Source: Brevundimonas subvibrioides ATCC 15264 (GTDB lineage: Bacteria > Pseudomonadota > Alphaproteobacteria > Caulobacterales > Caulobacteraceae). Taken from it: a DNA stretch of 64,000 nt. Below, in pieces: positions 39,824 to 49,667 of the stretch. The notes under the pieces are model-generated. The model saw only the letters and a list, made by a program, of their open reading frames with translations, did no database searches and was not told the DNA's origin. A program made the translations under genes and the position numbers. Location: the NCBI RefSeq assembly GCF_000144605.1, contig NC_014375.1, positions 124,001 to 188,000 of the forward strand, read 5' to 3'. How positions within the stretch are numbered: the stretch's first letter is position 1; every line of letters starts with the position of its first letter.

Positions 39824-41728
39824 CTACTGACAGGCCAGGCACTCGTCGTAGTCGGTGGGGGCGGCGCTGAACAGGTCGGGCTGGTTGGGATCTGGCTCGA
39901 CCTCGGCCTTGTCCTCGGCCCCGGCGAAGGCGGCGCGTTGCACCGACTTGGACCGCAGGTAGTAGAGCGACTTCACGCCCCGCTCCCACGCCGACCAGTG
40001 CAGCATGTGCAGGTCCCATTTGTTCACGTCGCCGGGGATGAACAGGTTGATCGACTGGGCCTGGCAGATCTCTGGCGACCGGTCGGCCGACAGTTCGACG
40101 ACCCAGCGCTGGTCCAGTTCGAAGGCGGTCTTGAAGATCCCCTTCTCGTCGTCGTTCAGCATGGTCAGGTGCTGGACCGAGCCCTCGTGCTCGAGGATCG
40201 AGGACCACACCGCGTCGGTGTTGGCGCCGTAGCCGTCCAGCAGCTTCTCCAGGTACGGGTTCTTGACCGCGAACGAGCCCGACAGGGTCTTGTGGGTATA
40301 GATGTTGGCCGGGATCGGCTCGATGCCCGCCGACGTGCCGCCGCAGATGATGCTGATCGAGGCGGTCGGGGCGATGGCCAGCTTGTGGCTGAACCGCTCC
40401 ATGACGCCGCGCTCGGCCGCGTCCTCGCAGGGGCCCTTCTCCTCGGCCAGCTTGACGCTGGCCTTGTCGGCCTCGCGGCGCAGGTGCTTGAACAGCCGCA
40501 TGTTCCACGACTTGGCCATGGCGGACTCGAAGGCCACGCCCTGCGACTGCAGGAAGGAGTGGAAGCCCATCAGGCCCAGACCCACCGAGCGCTCGCGCTT
40601 GGCCGAATAGACGGCGGCGGCCATTTCCGGCGGCGCGCGGGTGATGAAGTCCTCCAGCACGTTGTCCAGGAACCGCATCACGTCCTCGACGAAGCGGGGC
40701 TCCTCGCGCCACTCCAGGAACATCTCGGCGTTGACCGACGACAGGCAGCAGACGGCGGTCCGGTCGATGCCCAGGTGGTCGGGACCGGTGTGCAGCATGA
40801 TCTCGCTGCACAGGTTCGACTGCTTGACCTTCAGCCCCAGCTCGCGCTGGTGGCGCGGCATCTGGCGGTTCACCGTGTCCGAGAAGATCAGATAGGGCTC
40901 GCCGGTCTGCAGGCGGATCTCGAGGATCTTCTGCCACAGCGAGCGGGCGTCGACCCGGCGGATCACGGCCTGGTCCTTGGGCGACAGCAGGGCGAAGTCC
41001 GAGCCGGCCTTCACCGCCTCCATGAACTCGTCGGTGATGTTGATGCCGTGGTGCAGGTTCAGGGACTTCCTGTTGAAGTCACCCGAGGGTTTGCGGATCT
41101 CGAGGAACTCCTCGATCTCGGGGTGGTGCACGTCCAGATAGACCGCCGCCGAGCCCCGGCGCAGGCTGCCCTGGCTGATGGCCAGCGTCAGCGAATCCAT
41201 CACGCGGATGAAGGGGATGATGCCCGAGGTCTGGCCCGCGCCCTTGACCTTTTCGCCGATCGACCGGACGCCGCCCCAGTAGGTGCCGATGCCGCCGCCG
41301 TTCGAGGCCAGCGAGACGTTCTCGTTCCAGACGCGCTGGATGCCGTCCAGGCTGTCCTGCACCGAGTTCAGGAAGCAGGAGATCGGCAGGCCGCGGTTCG
41401 CGCCGCCGTTCGACAGCACCGGCGTCGAGGGCATGAACCAAAGCTTGGACATATAGTCATAGACGCGCTGGGCGTGGTCGGCGTCGTCAGCATAGGCGGT
41501 CGACACGCGGGCGAACATGTCCTGATAGCTCTCGCCGGCCAGCAGATAGCGGTCCTCCAGCGTCTTCTTGCCGAAGTCGGTCAGCAGGTCGTCGCGGGTC
41601 CGGTCCAGTTCGAGGCTGCGCACGACCGTCAGATGGGGACGCTCGGACGTCGGCGCCGCCGGTGCCGCACCGGGAACTGCCGCAAAATCAACCGTCTTCA
41701 ACGCTTCGCCGCCAGCCATAATCGTCAT
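39824..41728 (-). CDS. nrdA: Ribonucleoside-diphosphate reductase, class I alpha subunit
   Basis: A 634-residue catalytic subunit that reduces ribonucleoside diphosphates for DNA synthesis. Redox cysteines are in GLPISCFLNS and VCCLSSVNAE, the active-site NLCSEIML has the class I asparagine, cysteine and glutamate, and the C-terminal CLACQ is the shuttle pair. The N-terminal ATP-cone of longer enzymes is missing (E. coli NrdA has 761 residues), so dATP inhibition may differ. No nrdB lies in the window. The upstream gap has an NrdR-like palindrome. Confidence 0.95.
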   Translation of the reverse strand: MTIMAGGEALKTVDFAAVPGAAPAAPTSERPHLTVVRSLELDRTRDDLLTDFGKKTLEDRYLLAGESYQDMFARVSTAYADDADHAQRVYDYMSKLWFMPSTPVLSNGGANRGLPISCFLNSVQDSLDGIQRVWNENVSLASNGGGIGTYWGGVRSIGEKVKGAGQTSGIIPFIRVMDSLTLAISQGSLRRGSAAVYLDVHHPEIEEFLEIRKPSGDFNRKSLNLHHGINITDEFMEAVKAGSDFALLSPKDQAVIRRVDARSLWQKILEIRLQTGEPYLIFSDTVNRQMPRHQRELGLKVKQSNLCSEIMLHTGPDHLGIDRTAVCCLSSVNAEMFLEWREEPRFVEDVMRFLDNVLEDFITRAPPEMAAAVYSAKRERSVGLGLMGFHSFLQSQGVAFESAMAKSWNMRLFKHLRREADKASVKLAEEKGPCEDAAERGVMERFSHKLAIAPTASISIICGGTSAGIEPIPANIYTHKTLSGSFAVKNPYLEKLLDGYGANTDAVWSSILEHEGSVQHLTMLNDDEKGIFKTAFELDQRWVVELSADRSPEICQAQSINLFIPGDVNKWDLHMLHWSAWERGVKSLYYLRSKSVQRAAFAGAEDKAEVEPDPNQPDLFSAAPTDYDECLACQ

Positions 41729-41768
41729 CGCCCTGAACTAAAATCGAAGAGAAGCCGCCTGGCCCCGA

Positions 41769-41784
41769 CCACTGCATCTAGTGG
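41769..41784 (-). promoter_or_regulatory. Possible NrdR box upstream of nrdA
   Basis: CCACT and AGTGG face each other across GCATCT, a 16-base palindrome that agrees with the NrdR consensus (ACACTATATATAGTGT) at about 11 positions. A second weaker palindromic core, CATATG, is centred at about 41808, 32 bases away, close to the three-turn spacing of paired NrdR boxes. No nrdR gene is in the window. Confidence 0.45.
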
Positions 41785-41954
41785 CCGAAGCGCGCCCCGA
41801 ACCAACATATGGGGCGCAGATGCCTAACGACCCGTCAACGGGCTTGACGCCGCAATTCGTTCCGAATCACTTCGGCACAGGGGATGACCCTGTGCAAAAG
41901 GGCGCGACAGGCTCGCGACGCGCGGGGCGACCCGTATTCACGACTCCGTGATCG

Positions 41955-41979
41955 GGAACGCGACAGCAGCTTGGCCGTT
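41955..41979 (+). promoter_or_regulatory. EcfG (sigT) promoter of the PAP2 gene, giving a leaderless mRNA
   Basis: GGAAC at 41955-41959 and CGTT at 41976-41979 with a 16-base spacer. The ATG at 41988 is only eight bases after CGTT, so transcription should begin at or next to the start codon. No Shine-Dalgarno sequence could be included. Confidence 0.82.
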
Positions 41980-41987
41980 AGCCGCCG

Positions 41988-42740
41988 ATGCCATCCTCCG
42001 CCCCCGTCCGTTTTTTTCGCCGCGCCCTTCGTCTGGCCCGTACCGAATTCGTCGCCCTGTCCGCCCTTCTGATCGTCGGACTGGGGGTCTCGATCTTCGC
42101 CGAACTCGCCGATGACATGCGCGAGGCCGACGGCCAGGCCTTCGACCAGGGCGTGCTGTCGATCCTGCGGCCCAACGCCGATCCGTCCGACGCCTGGGGC
42201 CCCTGGTGGCTGTCCACGGCCGCCAATGACCTGACGGCGCTGGGCGGGATCTCGGTCCTGGCCCTGTTCGCCACGATCGCGGTGATCTTTCTGATCATCC
42301 AGAAGAAGCGGCTGTCGGCCCTGTTGCTGGTCTTCGGCCTTCTGGGCGGCGTGACCCTGTCCGAGGGGCTGAAGGCCATGTTCGAACGCGCCCGCCCGCC
42401 GGAGCAGTTCCAGGCGGTCGAAACGATCAACGCCAGCTTCCCGTCCGGCCACGCCCTGCTGTCCACGGTCTTCTATCTCAGCCTGGCCGTCATGCTGTCG
42501 CGCGCCTTCCCGCGACGTAGCCTGAAGGCCTATGTCATCGGCACGGGCGTGCTGATCGCGGTCCTCGTCGGGCTGACGCGCATCTATCTGGGCGCGCACT
42601 GGGCCACGGACGTCTTCGCGGGCTGGAGCGTGGGGGCCGCCTGGGCCATGGCCCTGTGGCTGGTCAGCTATGCGGTCGAGCGTCGCCAGGCGGTCCATCA
42701 CGCCACCCTGGTTGACGAACCGACGGTCGCCGAAGCGTGA
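41988..42740 (+). CDS. PAP2 family membrane phosphatase
   Basis: A 250-residue membrane phosphatase with six predicted helices. The three phosphatase motifs are KAMFERARP, SFPSGHALL and TRIYLGAHWATD. Such enzymes dephosphorylate undecaprenyl pyrophosphate, phosphatidate or phosphatidylglycerol phosphate in the inner membrane. An exact EcfG promoter ends eight bases before the ATG, which predicts stress control. It is divergent from nrdA. Its TGA lies within a 12-base palindrome. Confidence 0.92.
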   Translation: MPSSAPVRFFRRALRLARTEFVALSALLIVGLGVSIFAELADDMREADGQAFDQGVLSILRPNADPSDAWGPWWLSTAANDLTALGGISVLALFATIAVIFLIIQKKRLSALLLVFGLLGGVTLSEGLKAMFERARPPEQFQAVETINASFPSGHALLSTVFYLSLAVMLSRAFPRRSLKAYVIGTGVLIAVLVGLTRIYLGAHWATDVFAGWSVGAAWAMALWLVSYAVERRQAVHHATLVDEPTVAEA

Positions 42741-42812
42741 AATTTCACTAGGCCCCGGACCGGCGTCGGCGTTAACTACGGGTCGACGGTCGAAGCCCCC
42801 GTTTCGACCCGT
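42737..42812 (+). other. Palindrome and hairpin ahead of the gene at 42830
   Basis: GTGAAATTTCAC (42737-42748) is an exact palindrome covering the PAP2 stop codon. Further on, ACGGGTCGA (42778-42786) and TCGACCCGT (42804-42812) form a 9-base stem with a 17-base loop just ahead of the GGGAGG ribosome site of the next gene. They may be an operator and a terminator or leader hairpin; function not known. Confidence 0.5.
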
Positions 42813-42829
42813 ATTGCGGGAGGACCGAC

Positions 42830-43390
42830 ATGATCGGCCTGATGCTCGCCCTCGTCGTCGCCCCTCCTGCCCCCGCCCCCCAGGCGGTCCAGGCCACGCT
42901 GCAGTCGTGCGCCATGGAGCAGGACCGCTGGGTCTGCCGCTATCAGGTGCCCAATATCGAGATCATTCCCTTCACCGGCGATGCTTCGGAACTGGAGCTG
43001 ACCCCGCGCACCGGGCCCGCGCCGTCCCCGGTCCCGGGCGACACCCCGGCCGGCACCACCCCCACGGAGGTCGCCGCCGCCGGTTCGGAGGCCGGCATCC
43101 TGACCGAGCGCGAGGCCGGACTGGTGGCGCGCTGTGCCGACGCCGGCTGGATGTCGCTCTGCCTGCCCGACGACCGTCGCGCCGCGCGTTCGCTGCGAGA
43201 TCGCCAGGTTGCCTACCAGACGGTCCAGCGGTCGGTGACGGGTCTGCTGGCCGAGGACCGCTGCGAGGAGGCGATCCGGGCGGCGCTGGACGGCGGCTAT
43301 CTGGGCCTGGCGCGCGAAGCCCGCGCCTTCTGCGCCGCCTCGGTGGCCGAGCCGGTCAACGTCCAGGCCGTGGTCCCGCCGGCGAGCTGA
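42830..43390 (+). CDS. Exported protein of unknown function
   Basis: A 186-residue protein with a short signal-like N-terminus (MIGLMLALVVAPPAPAP) and six cysteines in the mature part, in segments such as LQSCAMEQDRWVCRYQV, ARCADAGWMSLCLPDD and EDRCEEAI ... AFCAAS, suggesting disulfides. A Pro/Thr/Gly-rich linker spans about residues 60-85. No known domain is recognised. A strong GGGAGG ribosome site 8 bases before the ATG supports the start. A hairpin follows the stop. Confidence 0.75.
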   Translation: MIGLMLALVVAPPAPAPQAVQATLQSCAMEQDRWVCRYQVPNIEIIPFTGDASELELTPRTGPAPSPVPGDTPAGTTPTEVAAAGSEAGILTEREAGLVARCADAGWMSLCLPDDRRAARSLRDRQVAYQTVQRSVTGLLAEDRCEEAIRAALDGGYLGLAREARAFCAASVAEPVNVQAVVPPAS

Positions 43391-43412
43391 CGGCACCTCT
43401 CCAGACAACGGA

Positions 43413-43442
43413 AGACCCGGCCGCTCTGCAGCGTCCGGGTCT
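43413..43442 (+). terminator. Hairpin after the exported protein gene
   Basis: AGACCCGG and CCGGGTCT pair across 14 bases, 23 bases after the stop at 43390. The T-run is short (TCTCTGGT), so termination may be weak or Rho-assisted. Confidence 0.6.
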
Positions 43443-43505
43443 CTGGTCGTTGATCGACCGACGGGGCCTGCGGGGCCGTCTGAACCCGCAGGCGCTCGCC
43501 AGCGC

Positions 43506-43973
43506 CTAGTGGCCGCCCGGCGTGACGGGCGTGCAGACGGTGCCGTCCGTGCAGTCCGAGAAATGGACCTGCGGCGGCTCGACCAGGATCTGCGACGGGT
43601 TCACGTGGACTTCCGGACGCTGGACGTAGATCTGGGCCGGGGCCACGCGGATCGGCGGGGCTTCGACATAGACGGGGGGACCGGAGATATAGACCACAGG
43701 ACCGGCGACCTCGATCGGGCGGCCGTACACCCGGGCCCCCGGCGACCTCACATGGATGTCCGGACCGGCCGGAATGTAGATCGGCGGGCCATAGCCGCCG
43801 CCCGGCGCGCCGTGCGGCCAGGGCGAACCCGGGGTCCAGGGGCCGTAGAAGGTGGCCTCCCGCGTGCACGGGCACAGTTCACCGTCGTAATGCGGATGCG
43901 GTGCGCATCCGTCGGGCGCTTCGACCATGCCGCCCAGCAGCATGGAGGCGACCAACATCGATACTGGTTCCAT
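43506..43973 (-). CDS. Heptapeptide beta-repeat protein of unknown function
   Basis: A 155-residue protein with a short hydrophobic N-terminus (VSMLVASMLLGGMV) and three nearby cysteines (GCAPH, LCPCTRE). Residues about 62-140 are about eleven repeats of seven residues with alternating small or hydrophobic positions, such as PPVYVEA, PPIRVAP, AQIYVQR, PEVHVNP, SQILVEP and PQVHFSD. The pattern suggests one short beta strand per repeat, hence a solenoid or extended fibre. Two further cysteines close the C-terminus (DCTDGTVC). No family recognised; an exported structural role is a guess. Confidence 0.7.
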   Translation of the reverse strand: MEPVSMLVASMLLGGMVEAPDGCAPHPHYDGELCPCTREATFYGPWTPGSPWPHGAPGGGYGPPIYIPAGPDIHVRSPGARVYGRPIEVAGPVVYISGPPVYVEAPPIRVAPAQIYVQRPEVHVNPSQILVEPPQVHFSDCTDGTVCTPVTPGGH

Positions 43974-44139
43974 GAATTCTCCCCCTAACCCTCTGATAGA
44001 CCACGTATTCCCCTGAGAAGCGAAATGGCTTCAAAGGCGTTTTCGAGGCCCGACCAGCGTTATCTTAACCATATTGGGCTGTCTACCGCCGTCGTTCAGC
44101 TTGCACCCGCCGGGGGCCCGGCCTAAACGCGCCGCCTCA

Positions 44140-44751
44140 TTGGCCCGTCTGTTTTCACAGACCCCGCCCTGCATCGAGCCCGCCCTGGACGCCTTCCTGA
44201 TATCGGTCGGCCTCGTCTCCATCGCGGAGATCGGGGACAAGACCATGCTGCTGGCCATCGCCCTGGCCGCCGCCTGGCGCCGGCCCCTGCCGATCGTCCT
44301 CGGCATCTTCGCCGCGACCCTCGCCAACCACGCCTTCGCCGCCTTGGCCGGCACCCTGGCGGCCCAGTATCTGGACGGTCCGTGGATGCGATGGATCGTC
44401 GGCGTCGCCTTCCTGGGGTTCGCGCTCTGGGCCCTGATCCCCGACACGCTCGAGGTCCGGGACGAGGCCCAGGTCGACAAGACATTCATGGGCATCTTCT
44501 GGACCACCCTGGCGGCCTTCTTCCTGGTCGAGATGGGCGACAAGACCCAGATCGCTACGGCGGGCCTCGCCATCCGGTTCGAGAACCTGCCCCTGGTGGT
44601 CGCCGGATCGACCGTGGGCATGATGCTGGTCAACGGTCCCGCCGTCTGGCTGGGCGAGGCGACCGCCAAACGCCTGCCGCTGAAATACATCCGCATGGCG
44701 GCCGCGGCCGCGTTCGCGGCCACCGGTCTCTGGGTGCTCGTCGCCGGCTAG
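44140..44751 (+). CDS. UPF0016/GDT1 family cation exporter
   Basis: About 203 residues, six membrane helices in two repeats, each with the family motif: SIAEIGDKTMLLAIAL in the first half and LVEMGDKTQIATAGL in the second. Relatives (MneA, TMEM165, Gdt1) move manganese or calcium out of the cytoplasm. No ATG precedes the first motif. TTG at 44140 is used here, with TTG at 44074 as an upstream alternative. The unrelated TerC-type exporter gene follows 210 bases downstream. I looked for a yybP-ykoY manganese riboswitch and do not see one. Confidence 0.85.
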   Translation: MARLFSQTPPCIEPALDAFLISVGLVSIAEIGDKTMLLAIALAAAWRRPLPIVLGIFAATLANHAFAALAGTLAAQYLDGPWMRWIVGVAFLGFALWALIPDTLEVRDEAQVDKTFMGIFWTTLAAFFLVEMGDKTQIATAGLAIRFENLPLVVAGSTVGMMLVNGPAVWLGEATAKRLPLKYIRMAAAAAFAATGLWVLVAG

Positions 44752-44961
44752 GTCGTTCGTCACTGGCGTTGATGTCCGCCAGAGGATGCGCCATGGGTTC
44801 AAATCGGGCGACGATCGCTCCCGTGCGGCCCCTCACGGCGAACGGCGTGCGTCGTCTGCGATTGTGTCGCACTCGCCCGGCGTCCCCGAGGGGTCCCGAT
44901 ACGCGTTCGATGCGCTATAGCGGACGAAACGCCGCACCCTTTCACTGCTTCCGGACCCCCG

Positions 44962-45792
44962 ATGCTCGACTCGATTACGCCGCTTCTGTCTGACCCCGCC
45001 GCCTGGGCTGCGCTCGTCACCCTCGTGGTCATGGAGGTGGTGCTGGGGATCGACAATCTGATCTTCATCTCGATCCTGTCGAACAAGCTGCCGCCCGAGC
45101 AACGCCAGAAGGTCCGGCGCATCGGCATCGGCCTGGCCCTCGTCATGCGACTGGCGCTCCTGTCCATCATCGCCTGGCTGGTCGGCCTGGTGCAGCCCGT
45201 CTTCTCCGTCATGGGCAACGAGTTCTCGTGGAAGGACCTGATCCTGATCGCGGGCGGCCTGTTCCTGATCTGGAAGGCGACCAAGGAAATCCACCACACG
45301 GTGGACCCCACGCCCTCGCACGACGTCCTCGACAAGAAGGACGTCATGATCTCCAACGCCGGATCGGCGATCGTCCAGATCATCATCCTGGACCTGGTCT
45401 TCTCGATCGACTCCATCCTGACGGCCGTCGGCATGACCGAGCACCTGCCGATCATGGTCGTGGCCGTCCTGGCCGCCGTCACCGTCATGCTGCTGGCCGC
45501 CGACCCCCTGGCCAACTTCATCGCCAAAAACCCCACCGTGGTCATGCTGGCCCTGGGCTTCCTGCTGATGATCGGCCTGGTGCTGATCGCCGACGGCTTC
45601 GGCTTCCACGTGCCCAAGGGCTATATCTACGCGGCCATGGCCTTCTCGGCCGGCGTGGAGGCGCTGAACATGATGGGTCGAGCGGCCACATCCAAAAAGG
45701 ACCAGGCGCTTCTGGCGCGGGGCGTGGCCGACCGTGCCGAGGCCGACGCCCAGGCCGCCGAGGCCCGCGCCGCCGCCGATCCGAACGGCTGA
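44962..45792 (+). CDS. TerC family membrane protein (YoaE-like)
   Basis: A 276-residue protein with seven or eight membrane helices. The family residues are [22 protein letters not shown] in helix 1-2 and [20 protein letters not shown] in the second half, whose aspartates bind metal. TerC relatives export manganese, including co-translationally for secreted metalloenzymes. The C-terminal tail is charged and Ala-rich ([18 protein letters not shown]). It lies next to a UPF0016 exporter gene, suggesting a metal-efflux pair. The 210 bases upstream show no recognisable leader RNA. Confidence 0.9.
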   Translation: MLDSITPLLSDPAAWAALVTLVVMEVVLGIDNLIFISILSNKLPPEQRQKVRRIGIGLALVMRLALLSIIAWLVGLVQPVFSVMGNEFSWKDLILIAGGLFLIWKATKEIHHTVDPTPSHDVLDKKDVMISNAGSAIVQIIILDLVFSIDSILTAVGMTEHLPIMVVAVLAAVTVMLLAADPLANFIAKNPTVVMLALGFLLMIGLVLIADGFGFHVPKGYIYAAMAFSAGVEALNMMGRAATSKKDQALLARGVADRAEADAQAAEARAAADPNG

Positions 45793-45797
45793 TCTCC

Positions 45798-46649
45798 ATG
45801 CGCGCGCCCTCCCGGAGACCCGTCCTGATCCCGGCCCTGATCGGGCTGGTCGTCCTGGCGGGCGCGCCCCTCGCCTGGTCGCAGAGTGCTCCGGCGCCTG
45901 CGCCCGCGCCCACGGTCCAGGCGGCCCCCCAGCCGCCGGCACCCCCGATCTATGACTACGAGATCGTCAACACCTATCCGCACGACCCGGCCGCCTTCAC
46001 CCAGGGGCTGATCTACCGCGACGGCGTCCTGATCGAGAGCACCGGCCGTCACCCGTCCAGCGTCCGCCGCGTGCGGCTCGAGGACGGGGTCGTGCTGGAG
46101 AAGAAGGAGCTGCCGGTCGAGCATTTCGGCGAGGGCCTGACCGACTGGGGCGACCGGGTCCTGACCCTGACCTGGCAGGGCGGGCAGGGCTTCATCTGGG
46201 ACGCCGACGATCTCGATCCGGCGGGCACCTGGACCTATGAGGGCGAGGGTTGGGGCCTGACCCGCGACGCCACCCGCATCATCCTGTCGGACGGCTCCCC
46301 GTCCTTGCGCTTCTTCGACCCCGAGACCCTGACCCAGACCGGCGTGGTACCGGTCACCTACCGCGGCCGCCCGGTGCCCAAGCTGAACGAGCTGGAGTTC
46401 ATCGACGGCGAGGTTTTCGCCAACGTCTGGCAGACCAACTTCATCCTGCGCATTGATCCGGCCACCGGCGTGGTCAAGGGCATCATCGACCTGACCGGCC
46501 TGCTGCCCGATCCGGTCGCCAATCCCAACGACGACGTCCTGAACGGCATCGCCTGGGATCCCGCCGGCCGCCGCCTGTTCGTCACCGGCAAGAACTGGCC
46601 CCGGCTGTTCGAGATCCGGCTGGTCCCCAGGCCCCCGGCCGCCGGCTAG
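45798..46649 (+). CDS. Glutaminyl-peptide cyclotransferase (bacterial type)
   Basis: A 283-residue exported protein with a signal peptide (to about residue 29), a Pro/Ala linker and a five-bladed beta propeller of the Glu_cyclase_2 family. YEIVNTYPHDPAAFTQGLIY is the family start, IESTGRHPSSVRRV, YEGEGWGLTRD, LNELEFIDGEVFANVWQT and VLNGIAWDPAGRRLFVTGKNWPRLFEI follow. It converts N-terminal glutamine to pyroglutamate on periplasmic proteins or peptides. It starts five bases after the TerC stop. Its own stop shares the palindrome CTAG with the convergent ku stop. Confidence 0.93.
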   Translation: MRAPSRRPVLIPALIGLVVLAGAPLAWSQSAPAPAPAPTVQAAPQPPAPPIYDYEIVNTYPHDPAAFTQGLIYRDGVLIESTGRHPSSVRRVRLEDGVVLEKKELPVEHFGEGLTDWGDRVLTLTWQGGQGFIWDADDLDPAGTWTYEGEGWGLTRDATRIILSDGSPSLRFFDPETLTQTGVVPVTYRGRPVPKLNELEFIDGEVFANVWQTNFILRIDPATGVVKGIIDLTGLLPDPVANPNDDVLNGIAWDPAGRRLFVTGKNWPRLFEIRLVPRPPAAG

Positions 46650-47497
46650 GCCGCCTTCTTCTTCGCCGCCGGCTTCTTCGGGGCCGCCTTCTTGGCCGGA
46701 GCCTTCTTGGCGGCCGGCGAGGCCGAGCCCTTCAGGCTGTTCCGCAGCGCGGCCATCAGATCGATCACGTTGGTGTCGTCCGGCTCCTCGACCGCCACCA
46801 TGCCCTTGCCGCCCTTGGTCTTGGTCTTGATCATCGCCTTCAGCGCGTCGTCGTAGCGGTCGACGAAGTCCGAGGAATCGAAGTCCGCCTCCTTCTGGGC
46901 GATGATCCGCGCGGCGATCTCGACCATGTCGGCGTCGGCCTTCACCGTCGGAATGGCGTCGAAATAGTCCGCCGCGTCGCGCACCTCGTCGTAGGCCCGC
47001 AAGGTGTAGGCGACCAGCCCCTTGCCCCGCACCTCCAGCGCCAGCTGCCGTTCCTTGCCGCGCAGCACCAGACACCCCAGCGCCACCTTGCCCTGTTTCG
47101 CCATCGCGTCGCGGATCACGGCGAACGCCTCCACCCCGGTCCCCTTCTCGGGCACCACGAAGAAGGGGGCGTCCCAGAACAGCCGATCGATCTCGGTCTC
47201 GTCGACGAACTTGTCGATCGAGATGGTCTTTGTGCTCTCCAGCCGCACCTTGTCGAAGTCGGCGTCGTCGAACAGGACGTATTCGTCCTTGGACACCTCA
47301 TAGCCCTTGACCAGCTCCGAGCGCTCCACCGGCCCGGTGTCCGGATCGGTCGCCACCATGCGGATGCGGTTGTTGGTCTTGGGGTTGATCATATGGAAGC
47401 GCACGTTGTCGGCGCTCGAGGTCGCCGTATACAGCGCCACCGGACAGCTGACCAATGACAGCTTCAGATGGCCTTGCCAGGTGGGGCGGCTGGGCAT
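46646..47497 (-). CDS. ku: Non-homologous end joining protein Ku
   Basis: A 283-residue bacterial Ku that rings DNA ends and recruits the ligase LigD. WQGHLKLSLVSCPVALYTAT is the conserved start, followed by the core beta barrel (VRLESTKTISIDKFVDETEIDRLFWDAPFFVVPEKG). The last 45 residues are an extended Lys/Ala/Pro tail (KKAPAKKAAPKKPAAKKK) typical of DNA-threading Ku proteins. No ligD is present in the window. It ends at the glutaminyl cyclase gene, sharing a four-base overlap. Confidence 0.95.
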   Translation of the reverse strand: MPSRPTWQGHLKLSLVSCPVALYTATSSADNVRFHMINPKTNNRIRMVATDPDTGPVERSELVKGYEVSKDEYVLFDDADFDKVRLESTKTISIDKFVDETEIDRLFWDAPFFVVPEKGTGVEAFAVIRDAMAKQGKVALGCLVLRGKERQLALEVRGKGLVAYTLRAYDEVRDAADYFDAIPTVKADADMVEIAARIIAQKEADFDSSDFVDRYDDALKAMIKTKTKGGKGMVAVEEPDDTNVIDLMAALRNSLKGSASPAAKKAPAKKAAPKKPAAKKKAA

Positions 47498-47556
47498 GGG
47501 ACTTCCTCCAGAGAGACGGAGTCAAACACCCATGGCCAAGGTTGGTTCAAAGGCCA

Positions 47557-47589
47557 AGGAAAAGGGCGGGCCCATTGCTGGACCCGCCC
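47557..47589 (-). terminator. Terminator of the groESL operon
   Basis: On the minus strand GGGCGGG and CCCGCCC pair across about 12 bases (with extra GGCC pairs), followed by TTTTCCTTGG. It begins 31 bases after the groEL stop. Confidence 0.75.
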
Positions 47590-47619
47590 TCTCTGTCGTC
47601 AGTGCGATACAGGCGTGGA

Positions 47620-49284
<1,665 letters not shown>

Positions 49285-49328
49285 CTATGTCAATCTGATG
49301 GGTAAAGAAGGGGGTCGACGGTCGGGTG

Positions 49329-49613
49329 CTAGAGCACGCCCAGGACGTCGGATTCCTTCATGATGATCAGGTCTTCGCCTTCCAGCTTGACCTCGGTGCC
49401 CGACCACTTGCCGAACAGGATCCGGTCGCCGGCCTTCAGTTCCAGGGCATTGACGGTGCCGCGCTCGTCACGGACGCCGGGGCCCACGGCGACGACTTCG
49501 CCTTCCTGGGGCTTTTCCTTGGCCGTGTCGGGGATGATGATCCCGCCCTTGGTCTTGGATTCTTCTTCAACGCGCTTGACCAGCACGCGATCGCCGAGAG
49601 GACGAAACGCCAT
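49329..49613 (-). CDS. groES: Co-chaperonin GroES
   Basis: A 94-residue 10-kDa co-chaperonin that caps Gro[45 protein letters not shown] contains the mobile loop that contacts GroEL, and [33 protein letters not shown] closes the barrel. It is the first gene of the operon; a CIRCE-like operator begins 55 bases upstream of its ATG. Confidence 0.98.
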   Translation of the reverse strand: MAFRPLGDRVLVKRVEEESKTKGGIIIPDTAKEKPQEGEVVAVGPGVRDERGTVNALELKAGDRILFGKWSGTEVKLEGEDLIIMKESDVLGVL

Positions 49614-49667
49614 CTGTGAGTTCTCCGTATAGCTCTAGAGTTTGATGTCGCCCTCGTGGACCGGCTT

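Noticed and set aside
41837..41862. Minus-strand GGAAC...CGTT in the nrdA-PAP2 gap
   Set aside because: The spacer is 18 bases, outside the 16-17 accepted for EcfG promoters, and it is far from the nrdA start.
43990..44140. Possible yybP-ykoY manganese riboswitch ahead of the UPF0016 gene
   Set aside because: The conserved GGGGAGUA and the paired three-way junction segments are not present.
44785..44805. GGTTCAAATC, resembling a tRNA T-loop
   Set aside because: No cloverleaf can be built around it: there is no matching T-stem, anticodon arm or acceptor stem in the surrounding 80 bases.
44791..44993. Plus-strand frame starting [11 protein letters not shown] ahead of the TerC gene
   Set aside because: Arg-rich, no hydrophobic or conserved segment, and it overlaps the TerC start; composition fits non-coding GC-rich DNA.
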